Of a DNA stretch of 64,000 nt, positions 1 to 9,961 are shown piece after piece. The notes beneath the pieces are model-generated. The model saw nothing but the letters and a program-made list of their open reading frames with translations. It did not search any database and had not been told where the DNA came from. Source of the stretch: Chionoecetes opilio (lineage: Eukaryota; Arthropoda; Malacostraca; Decapoda; Majidae); assembly GCA_016584305.1 (NCBI GenBank), contig JACEEZ010016409.1, positions 77,167 to 141,166 on the forward strand, in the 5' to 3' direction. The first letter of the stretch is position 1. The number at the start of each line of letters is the position of its first letter. The position numbers were made by a program, and so were the translations under genes.

Positions 1-1265
1 ACAAATCTTCTTCTTCTTCTTGTGACCTTTTCTGCTTTTAGTATCGCTTTATAGGTCGTCTGTCAAGCTCGTGCTCGAGCTTGTTGTTGTTCCCAGGGGC
101 AGTGAGGGTCTCGGGCAGCAGGGTCAGGGGCCACGTCGCGCTAGGGGCTATAGGGGGCTAGTGGCTGGCTTGTGTGTATTTGGCGCGCGATAGATAAGTT
201 TTTGTGCACTTTATTATGAAGTAGTATTGATAGTTTCATTTTTTCCTTGATATCATCTACTAAATCAAACCCCACGTCTAACCTAACATAATCTGATTTA
301 AACTAACAATCGTTTATGGCTAGCTGAAATAGAAAATTTTTGGTATTATATGTATCGCCATTGGCATGGGAAATTGGGATTCAAATTAAGGATGAAAAGA
401 TCTGCACGATGATGTAAGTTAAATTTGTTAGTTTTTAGTGCCCAATACCGAAATTATACCAATAATTGGGGTGATTTGAGAGAGGGTGGTGCTGGCTTCT
501 GCATTTATTTGAATTTGGCGCGCGAAATTCTCGGCAAGTTGGTCGATAAAAGACCGAGTGAGCGGTGTGTGATTTTTTTTAAAAACCTATTGCGATCATG
601 ACACCAGCCCCAGCCCCAGACCGCCTTCTCGGTCGATAAAATGCCAAAAAAAACTCAGTGTGAACCACCCTTAAGGATCACCCTTTTCCACTTTACATCC
701 TTCTCCATAATGAATAAATTAAATAAGTAATTCACTGGCTGTTCTATAAAGGTGACACGTGTGAGGAGGCAGGACTGCTGCATAAAGAAGCAGTGTGGGC
801 TGACTAGGCATGCTTTCGGCGGGCGCCAGACCAAGTACAACCATGCGCGCGAATTATAAATGGGTATTTACTTTATTTTTTTACTATTTCAATATCAATA
901 ATTGTTGTATCTCTTTTTAATGTGCCGTGTACGGGGAGGTGCCGGATACCAGCAGGATGGATAAAGGGAGTTATACTGTATATACATAAATAAAAATATA
1001 CGAACTAGGTACTAAAAACAATTTTTTATGCTACAAAACTTACTAAGAGTAAGGGAAGTCTGTACTACCTAGCTTTAAAAAAATGTATGTATCAATGTCA
1101 GCATGCAACAACAAAAAAGTCAGCAAAATCATATTCATCTGAGATAAATGAAGTATAAATATAAAACAAATAAACAAATTTTCTATTTCAGTAAAGAGAT
1201 TATGAAAGCTGGGAAATTACATTTACATACTCCTATAAAGGATTCTAATACCATGCATTCCTTCA
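1..1265. other. No gene recognised; unassigned flank
   Basis: I see no supportable coding region here. There is a short (TTC)n run at the very start, two GGCGCGCG-containing patches (about 180 and 520) and AT-rich filler. On the minus strand this is downstream of the split gene; a minus-strand AATAAA (complement of TTTATT near 871-876) could be a polyadenylation signal for it, which is inference only. The 61-codon minus ORF at 655-840 has no recognisable domain. Confidence 0.5.
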
Positions 1266-1672
1266 TTACCACTCAAAGCACCAAGTCAACAAAGTTTGAC
1301 AAACCTTCACTCTGTAGAGAGGGCTGTCTTGGCTGTCATCCAGGTCTGAGGAATTCAGTGTCCTCTTGGTTGGAGAAGTCTTGCTGATCAAATTCTTCAT
1401 GGACATTCCACCTAAAGGGCTCTCAGATGAAGACTCATTATTGTCAGCTTCATTGTCATTTTCCTCCTCCTTCATCTCTGGGCTTGGAGCCCCAACGAAG
1501 AGTGGCTTTGACAGTGTGCGCAGTGAAACAGTGCTGGAGGGTTTCTGGATCAAAATTTTCACCGTTGTTTGTCGCTGACCTGATATAATCTTGGTCTTGT
1601 GTGTAGAATCATTAAGAGTTCTTTGAACAATTATTCTGTTCTTAAAAATAGGACTCTGCTGGCCATCACTTT
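1266..1672 (-). CDS. Exon D (last visible exon) of the Ser/Thr-rich protein gene
   Basis: The acceptor is ATCTCCAG at 1673; the incoming phase-1 G completes a Glu codon and the frame stays open to a stop at 1266. It encodes SDGQQSPIFKNRIIVQRTL, a Lys/Thr-rich stretch, an acidic cluster (EMKEEENDNEADNNESSSES) and a Ser/Pro/Lys segment with SKTSP, typical of disordered nuclear proteins with phosphorylation sites. Either the gene ends here (CFEW then stop), or a donor AAG|GTTTGT at 1305/1304 (in phase 0) leads to further exons outside the window; the less conserved-looking tail after 1305 makes the second possible. Function unknown. Confidence 0.55.
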
Positions 1673-1864
1673 CTGGAGATATAAAGGTACACATCAGTAC
1701 AGAAAACTAACCAAATCCCCATATCAGTATTGGATTGGGAAAAAACTAGTGCAACACACGAGCCACTAGGCAATGCTGAATATCAAACACATATGAATAC
1801 AAATTATAAGAATACAAACAATATTAACCAATAAGAAAAGGGATAAAGAAAGGTCAGAACTTAC

Positions 1865-1975
1865 CTTTTAGTGAAGATTTCATGCCGTCACCCTGCTTTA
1901 GAGATGCTGAGGAGGATGTGCCTAAAGTGTTCACAGTAGACACAGAATTAATTATTGTGCTGCTTGAATGATCAG
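1865..1975 (-). CDS. Exon C of the Ser/Thr-rich protein gene
   Basis: A 111-bp exon bounded by acceptor TTGCAG at 1976 and donor AAAAG|GTAAGT at 1865/1864, again phase 1 at both ends. It encodes a Ser/Thr-rich segment beginning DHSSSTIINSVSTVNT. A second AG lies six bases upstream (CACAG at 1982), and using it would add two residues without changing frame, so alternative acceptor choice is possible. No domain is recognisable. Equal phases on every intron of this gene mean that internal exons could be skipped without frameshift. Confidence 0.58.
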
Positions 1976-2533
1976 CTGCAACTGTGAGGTTAGAAGTTAT
2001 ATTAACTGTCATAACTACTTCAAACAAAACTCTAGATACAAATAGATGGCAATGTCAACATTTTCGTCTAACAATAAAAAATAAAAAATTGATCAATGTA
2101 CCATGATTGAATTCCTTTTTAATTATTTTAGGGTGCAAATGAATCATTATCAAGTAAGTGTTTTCAAAATGAAAAATACAGACATAAGGAAAATATCATG
2201 ACCTAGATGTAATGAAAAGATTTCCAATATTCTGAAAGAGCTATAAGAGAAACAGGCTACTAAGAATATTTGGCACTTAAAAAAACTACAAACAATTTAA
2301 ATACACCTATCCAACCATACATAGAATCATGGCTGTGATAGACATGTAGTTAAACTGTATCCTGGCCTGTGGCTAGACAGATGCGAGGTGTGATGAAGCA
2401 TGAATCAATTACTTGAATATTCCTGATAACATCAATCTACATGACAATTTACAAGTTATTTTTTCATCCATAGTTCTGGACTTCATGATAGTGATGATGA
2501 TGACAATGATGACATGGTATTGGCAACACTTAC

Positions 2534-2626
2534 CATCTGTGCCGCTGGTGCTGTTAGGTGATGATTTGGAGTCTTTATCCTCGTCAGATTTTTTGCCGTC
2601 GGTACGAAAATACTTCAGTAGAGAAA
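2534..2626 (-). CDS. Exon B of the Ser/Thr-rich protein gene
   Basis: A 93-bp exon with an acceptor of pyrimidine-rich sequence ending TTTTAG at 2627 and a consensus donor GATG|GTAAGTG at 2534/2533. It enters with two bases and leaves with one, so phase 1 is kept on both sides and no frame is lost on joining to A and C. It encodes SLLKYFRTDGKKSDEDKD followed by a Ser/Asn-rich tail. The first residues complete the QVSLLKYF octamer started in exon A, followed by basic residues (RTDGKK). Charge-rich and likely disordered. Intron 1 (2627-6878) is full of transposons. The exon call rests on splice sites and phase agreement, not on homology. Confidence 0.6.
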
Positions 2627-2751
2627 CTAAAATTGAGAAGAAAGAATAATGAATATTAAAAACTAAACATCCAGTGAGTAACAGTGACCATCCATAACTA
2701 ACATGAACAATATTGGATTAATGCCAAGACCTAGCTTTTACTTCTACTTAA

Positions 2752-3217
2752 AGTAATCGTCCAGACCATTTCATCATTCCTGATTTAATGCAATCAAATT
2801 ATAGCCATTATCGCGTATATCAACAATATGTTGTCACTTTTTGCATCCAGTCAGCCGTTTTTAAATAATCCGCAATCAAAATCTGCAAATTCCTCGAGCT
2901 TCGAAAACGCCCTCACGGCAAGCAGACGACGCACCATGGCTCAGTGACGTCACTTGAGGGGCCTCCCAACCCCGCGCTAATCCAGAAGCACGTAAACACA
3001 AGAGATAAATAAGTACTTAAAGATTTTTGGGTGTTTCTGATAGATTTTTTTTGCAATATGCCATATGCATGCATCCTTCATGGGTGCAGCAAGACAGCTG
3101 TGCCTTTCCAGAGAAGTTTGCACAACGTTTCCGACCAATACGGACACATTAAATGTGTGGAAAAGATTTGTGCGGCAGACAAGGGCAAGGGCAGAACAAC
3201 ACTCCCTTGCCTGTCAC
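2752..3217 (+). mobile_element. TTAA-flanked repeat, left end, with broken THAP-like domain
   Basis: Starts AGTAATCGTCCAGACC right after TTAA (2748-2751), the same terminus as the complete element at 29666-30916, and stays similar to it for about 370 bp. An ATG at 3058 opens MPYACILHGCSKT, with Cys spacing and GC as at the start of a THAP (C2CH) zinc finger. After about 3125 the matching continuation (FPTNTDTLNVWKRFVRQTRA, with the FP and Trp usual for THAP) is in another frame, so the copy carries a frameshift. The final C-x2-H pair is not clear. The right terminus (GGTCTGGACGATTACT) is absent, so this is a truncated copy. It lies in intron 1 of the Ser/Thr-rich gene. Confidence 0.6.
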
Positions 3218-4259
3218 ACTGTCTACATCATCCCCCAACACCCCACCCACCCACCCATCCCTTAGCCACACCATAGCGTAGCCTTGTATGGCAGTCTGCA
3301 TCACAAACAAGTCAAGAACACTCCCTTGCCTGTCACACTGTCTGCATCTGCCCCCAACCCAAATCCCGTTGTTGCATAAAATAGGTAACGCCGCGAAATA
3401 AGTAGCGCCTTACCTCACACACCCGCCGTTTCTTACTTATTTACCACAAAATACTCCTCTATACGTAAGTGATTAACCATGACGTGTGTGGTACTGTGGT
3501 TGCTGGAGATACTAGAGGAGACAGGAGAGAAGATATTGCCGTATAACACTGTCACACAACCATCAGCTGATGCCTTCACTCACACAGACTAAAACTAATG
3601 AAAATGTTTTATTATCCCAGGTGAAATAGACAAGGGAAGAGTTGACAAATCTGTTAACGAAGGAGACCAAGTTTGAAGAGGACCTATGAAGCGATACGTC
3701 GTCAATACTATGAAGCGTCAAAGATCACAAGAAGAAGAGAAATCGATAGACAGCTACTAGATGGAAGTTTTTAACAAGATAATCCTTTCACCTGCCTTGT
3801 CATACATACAGGGAGGTCCCGAAGATACGAGCAGTTAGGTTCCACCTGGCATACTCATAAAGCGAAATCTCGTATAACGAAAAACATAACTAATGGTAAA
3901 ATATAGGTTTGGTTCCAGGACCCCATCAATTAAAAGAAAAAAAGAAAAGAAAAAAAAACATGTTTTTCAAGCTAAAATAAACTACAGTCGGCGCAACAAA
4001 ATTAGGACGCCAAAAAACCTAGGACGGGAATAACGTCCTTAGCTGTTTTGACAATTTCGGTGGGAGCGATTGATTTTTTTTACTTATTTTCTATATCTGG
4101 CAGTGCGTTAGGGTGTCTGCTGTAGATTCCTCGTTGCTGCCCACTCTGTATCTTCCAAGTCATCATTGGAAGAGGTTGTTGTGTTTGGTTCTCTAACCTT
4201 CCTACACCCCCATTCGCCCCTCCATCTTCTACCGCTTCCTCCAGGTCTACTAATGCATT

Positions 4260-4490
4260 ATGCCGGGCAAATCTCTATCCATTGTGAAGATGACACATAT
4301 AGTAACCTTGTATCGAAGTGGAAAAACAATTGGCCAGATAGCGAGGGAGATGTGTGTTTCCAAACATACCGTCTCGGTGTGCTGCAGGCGGGCGCAAGAT
4401 GGAGAGTTAGAGACTGTTTTGCGTGGAAAAAAGGGTCAATGCGACCAAGAAAAACTTCAAAGAAGACTGATCAACTGCTCAAAAGGATTG
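4260..4490 (+). pseudogene. Tc1-like transposase N-terminal HTH fragment (left arm)
   Basis: The reading frame MPGKSLSIVKMTHIVTLYRS continues through a paired-type helix-turn-helix (KTIGQIAREMCVSKHTVSV) that in Tc1-like transposases binds the terminal repeats. The family normally continues to a DDE catalytic domain; here it ends after ~80 codons at the centre of the palindrome. A one-base difference from the right arm changes the frame after the HTH: the expected RPRKTSKKTDQL is in the other frame. Not a functional transposase by itself. Confidence 0.75.
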
Positions 4491-4732
4491 CTGATGTCAA
4501 TAATAATTTTGAACAATTGATCAGTCTTCTTTGAAGTTTTTCTTGGTCGCATTGACCCTTTTTTCTCTGCCAAAACTGTTTCTAAATCACCATCTTGCAC
4601 CCGCCTGCACCACACCGAGACGGTATGTTTGGAAACACACATCTCCCTCGCTATCTGGCCAATTGTTTTTCCACTTCGATACAAGGTTACTATATGTGTC
4701 TTCTTCACAATGGATAGAGATTTGCCCGGCAT
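4490..4732 (-). pseudogene. Tc1-like transposase N-terminal HTH fragment (right arm)
   Basis: Mirror copy of the left-arm fragment. The frame from the ATG at 4732 reads MPGKSLSIVKKTHIVTLYRS, the HTH, then RRVQDGDLETV and SMRPRKTSKKTDQL, which is the usual linker after the HTH domains in Tc1-like proteins. It is better preserved than the left arm because frame is kept through the linker. The catalytic domain is missing, so this could at most yield a DNA-binding fragment able to compete with a full transposase; that role is speculation. Confidence 0.75.
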
Positions 4733-6071
4733 AATGCATCTGTAGACCTGTAGGAGGCGGTAGAAAATGGAGGGGCGAATGGGGGTGTAGGAAGGTTGGA
4801 GAACCAAACACAACAACCTCTTCCAATGATGACTTGGAAGATACAGAGCGGGCAGCAGCGAGGAATCTACAGCAGACACCCTAACACACTGCCAAATATA
4901 CAAAAAAAGTAAAAAAATTCAATCGCTCCCACCGAAATTGTCAAAACAGCTAAGGACATTATTCCCGCCCTAAGTTTTTTTGCGCCGACTGTATAGCAAA
5001 CACAACAAACTCTCAAACTCTCAAATATAGGGCTCTATATACCACACCACCGCACCACCACACAAAACACAGTGAATTAAGAGTGTGACAGCCAGTAGGA
5101 CAGAGCACAAATAAGTCACAATAAGCACATTTAAGTAAACCAGCAAATCATTAAAATTGACTCACAAGGCACAATACATACAAGCAACAAAGACGTTGTA
5201 TGTACTCTTGGGGACACCGCGTGATACACTAGACTCGAGAGGGTACGGTAGGTAAGGGACAAGGGAGGGGTGCGCAGACCTCTTCCACTGCCCACAAACT
5301 AGTCTCTGCGCATCTGAATCATTGTACATTGTCAAGGGTTGTTTTTTTTCCAGCCGAAATCAGGTGTCATATAGGCTTGTAAAATGTTTCCACGAATGTG
5401 TGGGCAAGAAAGATACAGGCGCAACGGAAGAAATTTGGCACAGAAAGTTATATTTCGTCTCTTAACTCATTGTCCAAGCGAGCGAAGCGAGCTTTTAGCA
5501 TTTATGCTAAAATTTGTAATATATTGTGCCTGGCGACATTGGTGGTGGAAATAAAATGTGTTCGTAGCCTTCACAACAACAGTGTCTTAGCGTCGCCGAG
5601 AGGCAGGCCGCATGTGTTAGGCCTCATATAACCACTATAACTCATGTTTCTAATGCCGTTATAGGTGTTATTTAGGGTTAGCGTGGTGTTATATATGTGG
5701 TAGGGTGTGCGTGAGGTGTTAAATATGCCATTTCAGCCGTGGGTACAGAGAGGAGGAAGAATAACAATTATGAAATACCACCACCACCACCACCATCAGA
5801 TTGATTATCGTACAACCTTAGGTAAAATCATATAGTCAGTAAATGACTATAATTTTAGTAAATAACTTGGTAATTTTTCTCACCCCAGTTTGAATGTCGT
5901 AGCATTAGATTTTCGATTAGATTTTTTTTTCCTACAAGCGAGCTTCAGATACGCCGCCGCTAGTTGGCGCAGCGAACGCCACAACATCCGCCCAGCATCC
6001 CGCGTCTCACTCGTTCACTTCACGTGGTTACCTCGCCGTGGAAGCATCTCTGTTGTGTTGTGTTCACACAG

Positions 6072-6385
6072 GCGAATGCAAATGGCGGAGGGTGAGTGCA
6101 GTACGTTTAGCGGCAGTTCCACCCACAGCTGTTTCCAACAGCTTATACACAGAGTATAAACACTGACGAATGCAAATGGCGGAGGGTGAGTGCAGTACGT
6201 TTAGCAGCAGTTCCACCCACAGCTGTTCCAACAGCTGATACACAGAGTATAAACACTGGCAAATGCAAATGGCGGAGGGTGAGTGCAGTACGTTTAGCGG
6301 CAGTTCCACCCAAAGCTGTTTCCAACAGCTGATACACAGAGTGTAAACACTGGCGAATGCAAATGGCGGAGGGTGAGTGCAGTCC
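6072..6385. repeat. 94-bp tandem repeat, about 3.4 copies
   Basis: The landmark GCAAATGGCGGAGGGTGAG recurs at 6078, 6172, 6265 and 6359, a period of 93-94 bp. Each unit includes CAGCTGTTTCCAACAGCT, able to form a small hairpin. Reading frames through it on the minus strand are by-products of the period. It lies in intron 1 of the Ser/Thr-rich gene. Confidence 0.9.
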
Positions 6386-6394
6386 AGTCATAGA

Positions 6395-6553
6395 GGTACA
6401 GTAAAAAAATTGGGGTGGTTTCTTTGGGGCTGGAACGGATTAGTGGTATTTCAATTAATTGCAATGGGGGAAATTGATTTGATATACGAGCAAATTGAGT
6501 TACGAGCTCGATCGATGAATGAATTAAACTCTAAGTAAGTCAAGGTACCACTG
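6395..6553. mobile_element. Tigger-like element end (fragment)
   Basis: Reading from the right, the segment starts CAGTGGTACCTTGACTTAC next to a TA (6554-6555) and continues with the TTACGAGCTCGTAACTC-like subterminal pattern typical of Tigger/pogo ends. The other end is not found. Non-coding fragment. Confidence 0.6.
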
Positions 6554-6878
6554 TACAAACATCTCGTGATTAAAAGAATAAAAACAGAAAAAAGTTGGTC
6601 AAAATCATAAATGAAGTGTTAAATAGATACCAATGATGCCAAAGAAAATAAGAAATTAGGTCAGCATATAAAACAAAATAATCAGTCTTCATATCATGAT
6701 AAATTATATCAGTGTTTTACTAGTTTTTGTCCAGAATTGTAAATATCATAGAAGTAAAACAAACACCAAAACAATATGAGCACATTAACTATAAAGGAGA
6801 CACTACATCCATCAAATCTACTAAATCAACAGCAAGACCATGTTTATTTTCATATTTACAAAATATGGTATTATTCAC

Positions 6879-6994
6879 CTTGCTCTTTTCGAAAATTCCG
6901 CAGACCCCCTTTCTTTTCTGAGCCTTTTGTGCTGGTTGTTGAGCTGCTTGTGCCTGTGCTGCCCTCATCCATGGTGGCGTTGCTCACCCTGCAC
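6879..6994 (-). CDS. Exon A (start exon) of a Ser/Thr-rich protein gene; ATG at 6972
   Basis: First coding exon of a four-exon minus-strand gene. The ATG at 6972-6970 sits in a near-perfect Kozak context (GCCACCATGG), followed by MDEGSTGTSSSTTSTKGSEK and a basic stretch ending RNFRKEQ. The upstream edge is a strong acceptor (long pyrimidine tract then CAG at 6997-6995), so 6994-6973 is probably 5' UTR and a further non-coding exon would lie at higher coordinates. The downstream edge is a donor CAAG|GTGAAT at 6879/6878. The exon ends in phase 1, which matches exon B, 4.25 kb away. With exons B-D the reading frame gives about 234 residues, low complexity and probably disordered. I do not recognise the family. 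The joint with exon B creates a PIP-box-like octamer (residues 31-38). Confidence 0.6.
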
Positions 6995-7833
6995 CTGGAC
7001 AAGAAAAAAAGAAAAAACTTAACAACCAGAAAATGTAGACAAATACTACACCAATAGCAAAAGACAAATATACATGGAAGTACAGGGACTAAATTCACAA
7101 CATACAGTAATTTAGGGAAATTTCCTAAACTTGGGTTTTCTCCAAAAGACCTCTGATATCATGTAACATAGACATGCATTTTAAACTAAATCTAACCTTA
7201 CATTGACCTCAGGGGAATTAAACTCCTGGACTCCCTCACCATAAAGTCTCTTATCATTGCATACACTCTCTTAACACCACAAACAATATCCTAATATCAC
7301 ATGAAATATCCTATCACCACATAAAATCCCATATCAACTGAAATATATTAGCACCACATAAAATATCGTAATGCAAAACGATTCTCTCGATTTATCTTCC
7401 TATCGGAAACAGTACTGGAGAAGGCAGAAGTCACAGTCTAAAAAACCTTTCATGATGCCTGCCATGATGCAAAAGGAGTCTCACTTGTTACCTGATTTGA
7501 AATTTTGGTTGGTGAATGAATACACAAAGTTAATGTCATGGCTGTATGCCCTGTATTATTATGGAAAATAAAATCATCTCTCCCCATCATTGTATGATGG
7601 GGATAATCATCATTGTATATAACAAGTCTAAACAACTATATGTATGTAGTGAATCAAATTGCAATAACACATGCAGCCTGCTGATATTGCTGACCTTGTT
7701 TTGGTCATGAGTACATGTACGTATGTTGTTTTACAAGTGACGTCGATGTATATTGAGAACAATAAAAGAGCCAGATGGTGCCAGACATGGAGGAGCAAGA
7801 AAAAGGAAATGCATAAAATAACTGATTTAGTAA
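6995..7833. other. No gene recognised
   Basis: AT-rich sequence upstream of exon A of the Ser/Thr-rich gene. It may contain that gene's 5' non-coding exon and promoter, but I cannot point to a specific core promoter. A run of loosely repeated AATATCxTAxCACCACATAAAAT segments lies at about 7270-7370. Confidence 0.4.
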
Positions 7834-8130
7834 GGCCCGGTTCACACTTCACGTTTTTGCTGGACGTAGTCTACGTCATCTTGTCATCAGTGACTCACAG
7901 TACGTCACAGTGACATCACTTCCTGCCGGTGTAATGTTAACACAGGCTCCCCGCGACCACCACATTGCTGGAGCAGTGATGACGTTCACTGACTTTGAGA
8001 CGTGCGTCTCAGCTCACATTATTCAGGAGCTCCCAATTCTTTCTACGTGGCTGCGGAAGTGGCGGGGCGACGTCACTGATCGCCACGCCCACGTAGACTC
8101 GGACAGCAAATACGTGGTGTGAACCCCGCC
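7834..8130. mobile_element. PIF/Harbinger-like MITE (297 bp), TAA duplication
   Basis: The ends GGCCCGGTTCACACTTCACG and CGTGGTGTGAACCCCGCC are imperfect inverted repeats (about 15 of 18), flanked by TAA at 7831-7833 and 8131-8133. A 3-bp TAA/TTA duplication plus GG-starting repeats fits the PIF/Harbinger group. No coding capacity. Rich in ACGTC-type palindromic words. Confidence 0.8.
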
Positions 8131-8470
8131 TAAAATGAAAGAGGGAAGATGTGGACGCTGTGGGGAGCAAGCGAGAAGGTAGGCCAGTGCTTGCTGTGGA
8201 GTAAGTTTAGTCATAGACAATGATGAAGGCTTGCAGTATGATTGCTTTAAATGGTTGTCACATATTGCCTGGAGAAAACTAGTCTGGAGCAGTAGAGTGC
8301 TGCAGGATTGTGAGGTAGAACTATGGATCCGTGGGAAAAAAACAAAAAAACAGATGGTAAAGAACATGGAGGTGTATAGGATAATGGGTGAGGATGGGGT
8401 GAGATAAAGGGAATTAGAGCAGTATAGGCAAGAACTAGAATAGATGAAGGAATGCATGGAACCTCTAGAG

Positions 8471-9040
8471 CAGGGGTTCCCAAAGTGGTCGATGGGACCA
8501 TCCAAGGGGTCGATGAATCGCCAGGGGGTCGAAAGGGGATCAATAAATGGCTCGGTGAGGAAAGTTTCAGCACGCAACAGCCGCCAACAACCGTTATGCG
8601 AGTGGTACCAAAGCCGCCTCTGTGTCACCCTGACATAAAGACGCCTTTGACTTGGCTCGGTGCTAGTCTGTGACGTCACGTCGGATCTGTACCCCCCACC
8701 ACGCACCCTCCACCCACCCACCCTTCTGTCCCAAGATCGTACCGTACGTGAAATATTCCTGTCCGCTTCCCGTACTGAGCGAGCGAGCGTATTCCCCCCT
8801 CTCGTTGATGAGTGGACAGCCAGTAGTCCAGTTCATTCTCAACACGTTACTACTACTACTACTACTATTACTACCTATAAGTACTACTGTAATTCCCCAT
8901 ATTCATTTAATCAAAATGTATATGTATTACGTTTTTTTTTTCTTCATAACATATACTATTTTCATTTAAATGTGTGGGGTCGATGTAAAATTTGAAACTT
9001 TATTAGGTGGTCGATGAGCTGAAGAGTTTGGGAACCCCTG
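8471..9040. mobile_element. hAT-type MITE (570 bp) with 8-bp duplication
   Basis: A perfect 14-bp terminal inverted repeat (CAGGGGTTCCCAAA) and flanking 8-mers CTCTAGAG / CTCTAAAG (7 of 8 identical) are hallmarks of hAT elements. The interior repeats GGTCGATG-type words near both ends and holds no transposase. A full TGACGTCA palindrome is at 8671-8678. Confidence 0.88.
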
Positions 9041-9437
9041 CTCTAAAGTGTGACCACAAAAGCCTAATGGAGAGAAGGGTCTGAAGGTCATACAGCGAGG
9101 GACTAGAGGCTAGTACTACCATGAATCTAGGGGAAGAAAGCAGAATGTCAACCACTGCAAGCAAGGCAGGTATGCCCAAAAGACATTAGCCAGAGGGGGC
9201 AGTGGCGCTGGACAGGCAGGAAGTAGTTGCTGGAGATCAGGGGGAAAAAATAGAACGGCTAGGAACAGTAAACAAAGCAGGTATGTATGAATGGGAGTCA
9301 GTGCCATGGGTCATGACTTATATTAGGCATTGAAGTTCCTGAGGCTTTGCGCATCGCTACAAGCCTTTGTATCTCAAGATATCAATTTTCTGGCTGGGAG
9401 AGGATTGCTAGAGGGCGCTAATATGAGGAAAGTAGTA
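9041..9437. other. No feature recognised
   Basis: Unassigned sequence between the hAT MITE and the next TA-flanked element; no open frame or repeat that I can name. Confidence 0.4.
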
Positions 9438-9620
9438 CACTAGGGTCCCACATAAAACGAGAAATTGGTCGATAAACGAGGTCATTTTATGCGAATTCGC
9501 TCTATGTGAAACACATAACCTATGGGAAAAACTGATATTGGTCGATCGGTCCTCCCACCTGTACCCGTACATTTATACTTGTTCACACCCATGCATACCA
9601 GAACAATGAGAACATGCTAT

Positions 9621-9950
9621 TATTTTACACTAGGATCGAAATTCCCTACACAATTGGGAGTATGGTTTCTGTTTACCTTATTGGATTCTTGGAAACATTC
9701 TTTTGGACTCAAACTTTTGGAGATAATGACATGCTGTTCATAGGGAGGCGAGAGACAAGTGTTTGTTTACGTGCGGCGTGCCTCTCACTCTTCTTCCTCT
9801 TGTGACCTACATCGCCTCTGTTCTTCCCTTGCCGCGGACACTTTTAATGCAGATTTGGCTTTAGTTAGGTGGTTAAAGCATGGGATTAGGTTAGGTTAAT
9901 GACTCAAAAGCAAGTTACCATAAATCTGGCTTAACTCTCGCTTGCGTGCC
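9621..9950. mobile_element. MITE-B copy (partial)
   Basis: Starts TTATTTTACACTAGGATCG after TA (9619-9620) and follows the left arm of the MITE at 20127-21651: the CCCTACACAATTGGGAG block, GTTTACCTTATTG, then CTCTTCTTCCTCTTGTGACC and a short TTAGGTTAGG patch. The right arm is missing. It preserves the intact ACAATTGGGAG site that is split by an insertion in the other copy. Confidence 0.7.
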
Positions 9951-9961
9951 TCGCCATAACT

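Larger units (their letters stand above)
3985..4991. mobile_element. Fold-back element made of two inverted Tc1-like 5' halves
   Basis: The two ~490-bp arms are inverted copies of each other, meeting near 4500; the ends read CAGTCGGCGCAAC and TTGCGCCGACTG, flanked by TA on both sides (3983-3984, 4992-4993). The related repeat at about 16206 has the uninterrupted site (AACTATAGCAAAC), which proves the insertion and its TA duplication. Each arm encodes the N-terminal helix-turn-helix of a Tc1-like transposase; no catalytic domain remains. As RNA or single-stranded DNA it would form a very long hairpin. Confidence 0.85.
3809..5922. mobile_element. Pogo/Tigger-type MITE, interrupted and right-truncated
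   Basis: Begins CAGGGAGGTCCCGAAGATAC after a TA (3807-3808) and matches the complete element at 16041-16820 for its first ~180 bp, then in islands (about 5180-5230 and 5870-5922). The right terminal inverted repeat is missing. A 1007-bp fold-back element sits inside at 3985-4991. Non-coding. TA duplication and CAGGG ends place it with the Tc1/mariner/pogo group. Confidence 0.65.

Noticed and set aside
655..840. Minus ORF of 61 codons near the left edge as an extra exon of the Ser/Thr-rich gene
   Set aside because: No acceptor of matching phase and no compositional similarity with the other exons.
8023..8721. 232-codon minus ORF
   Set aside because: It crosses the Harbinger MITE end and the hAT MITE start; no domain, composition not coding-like.
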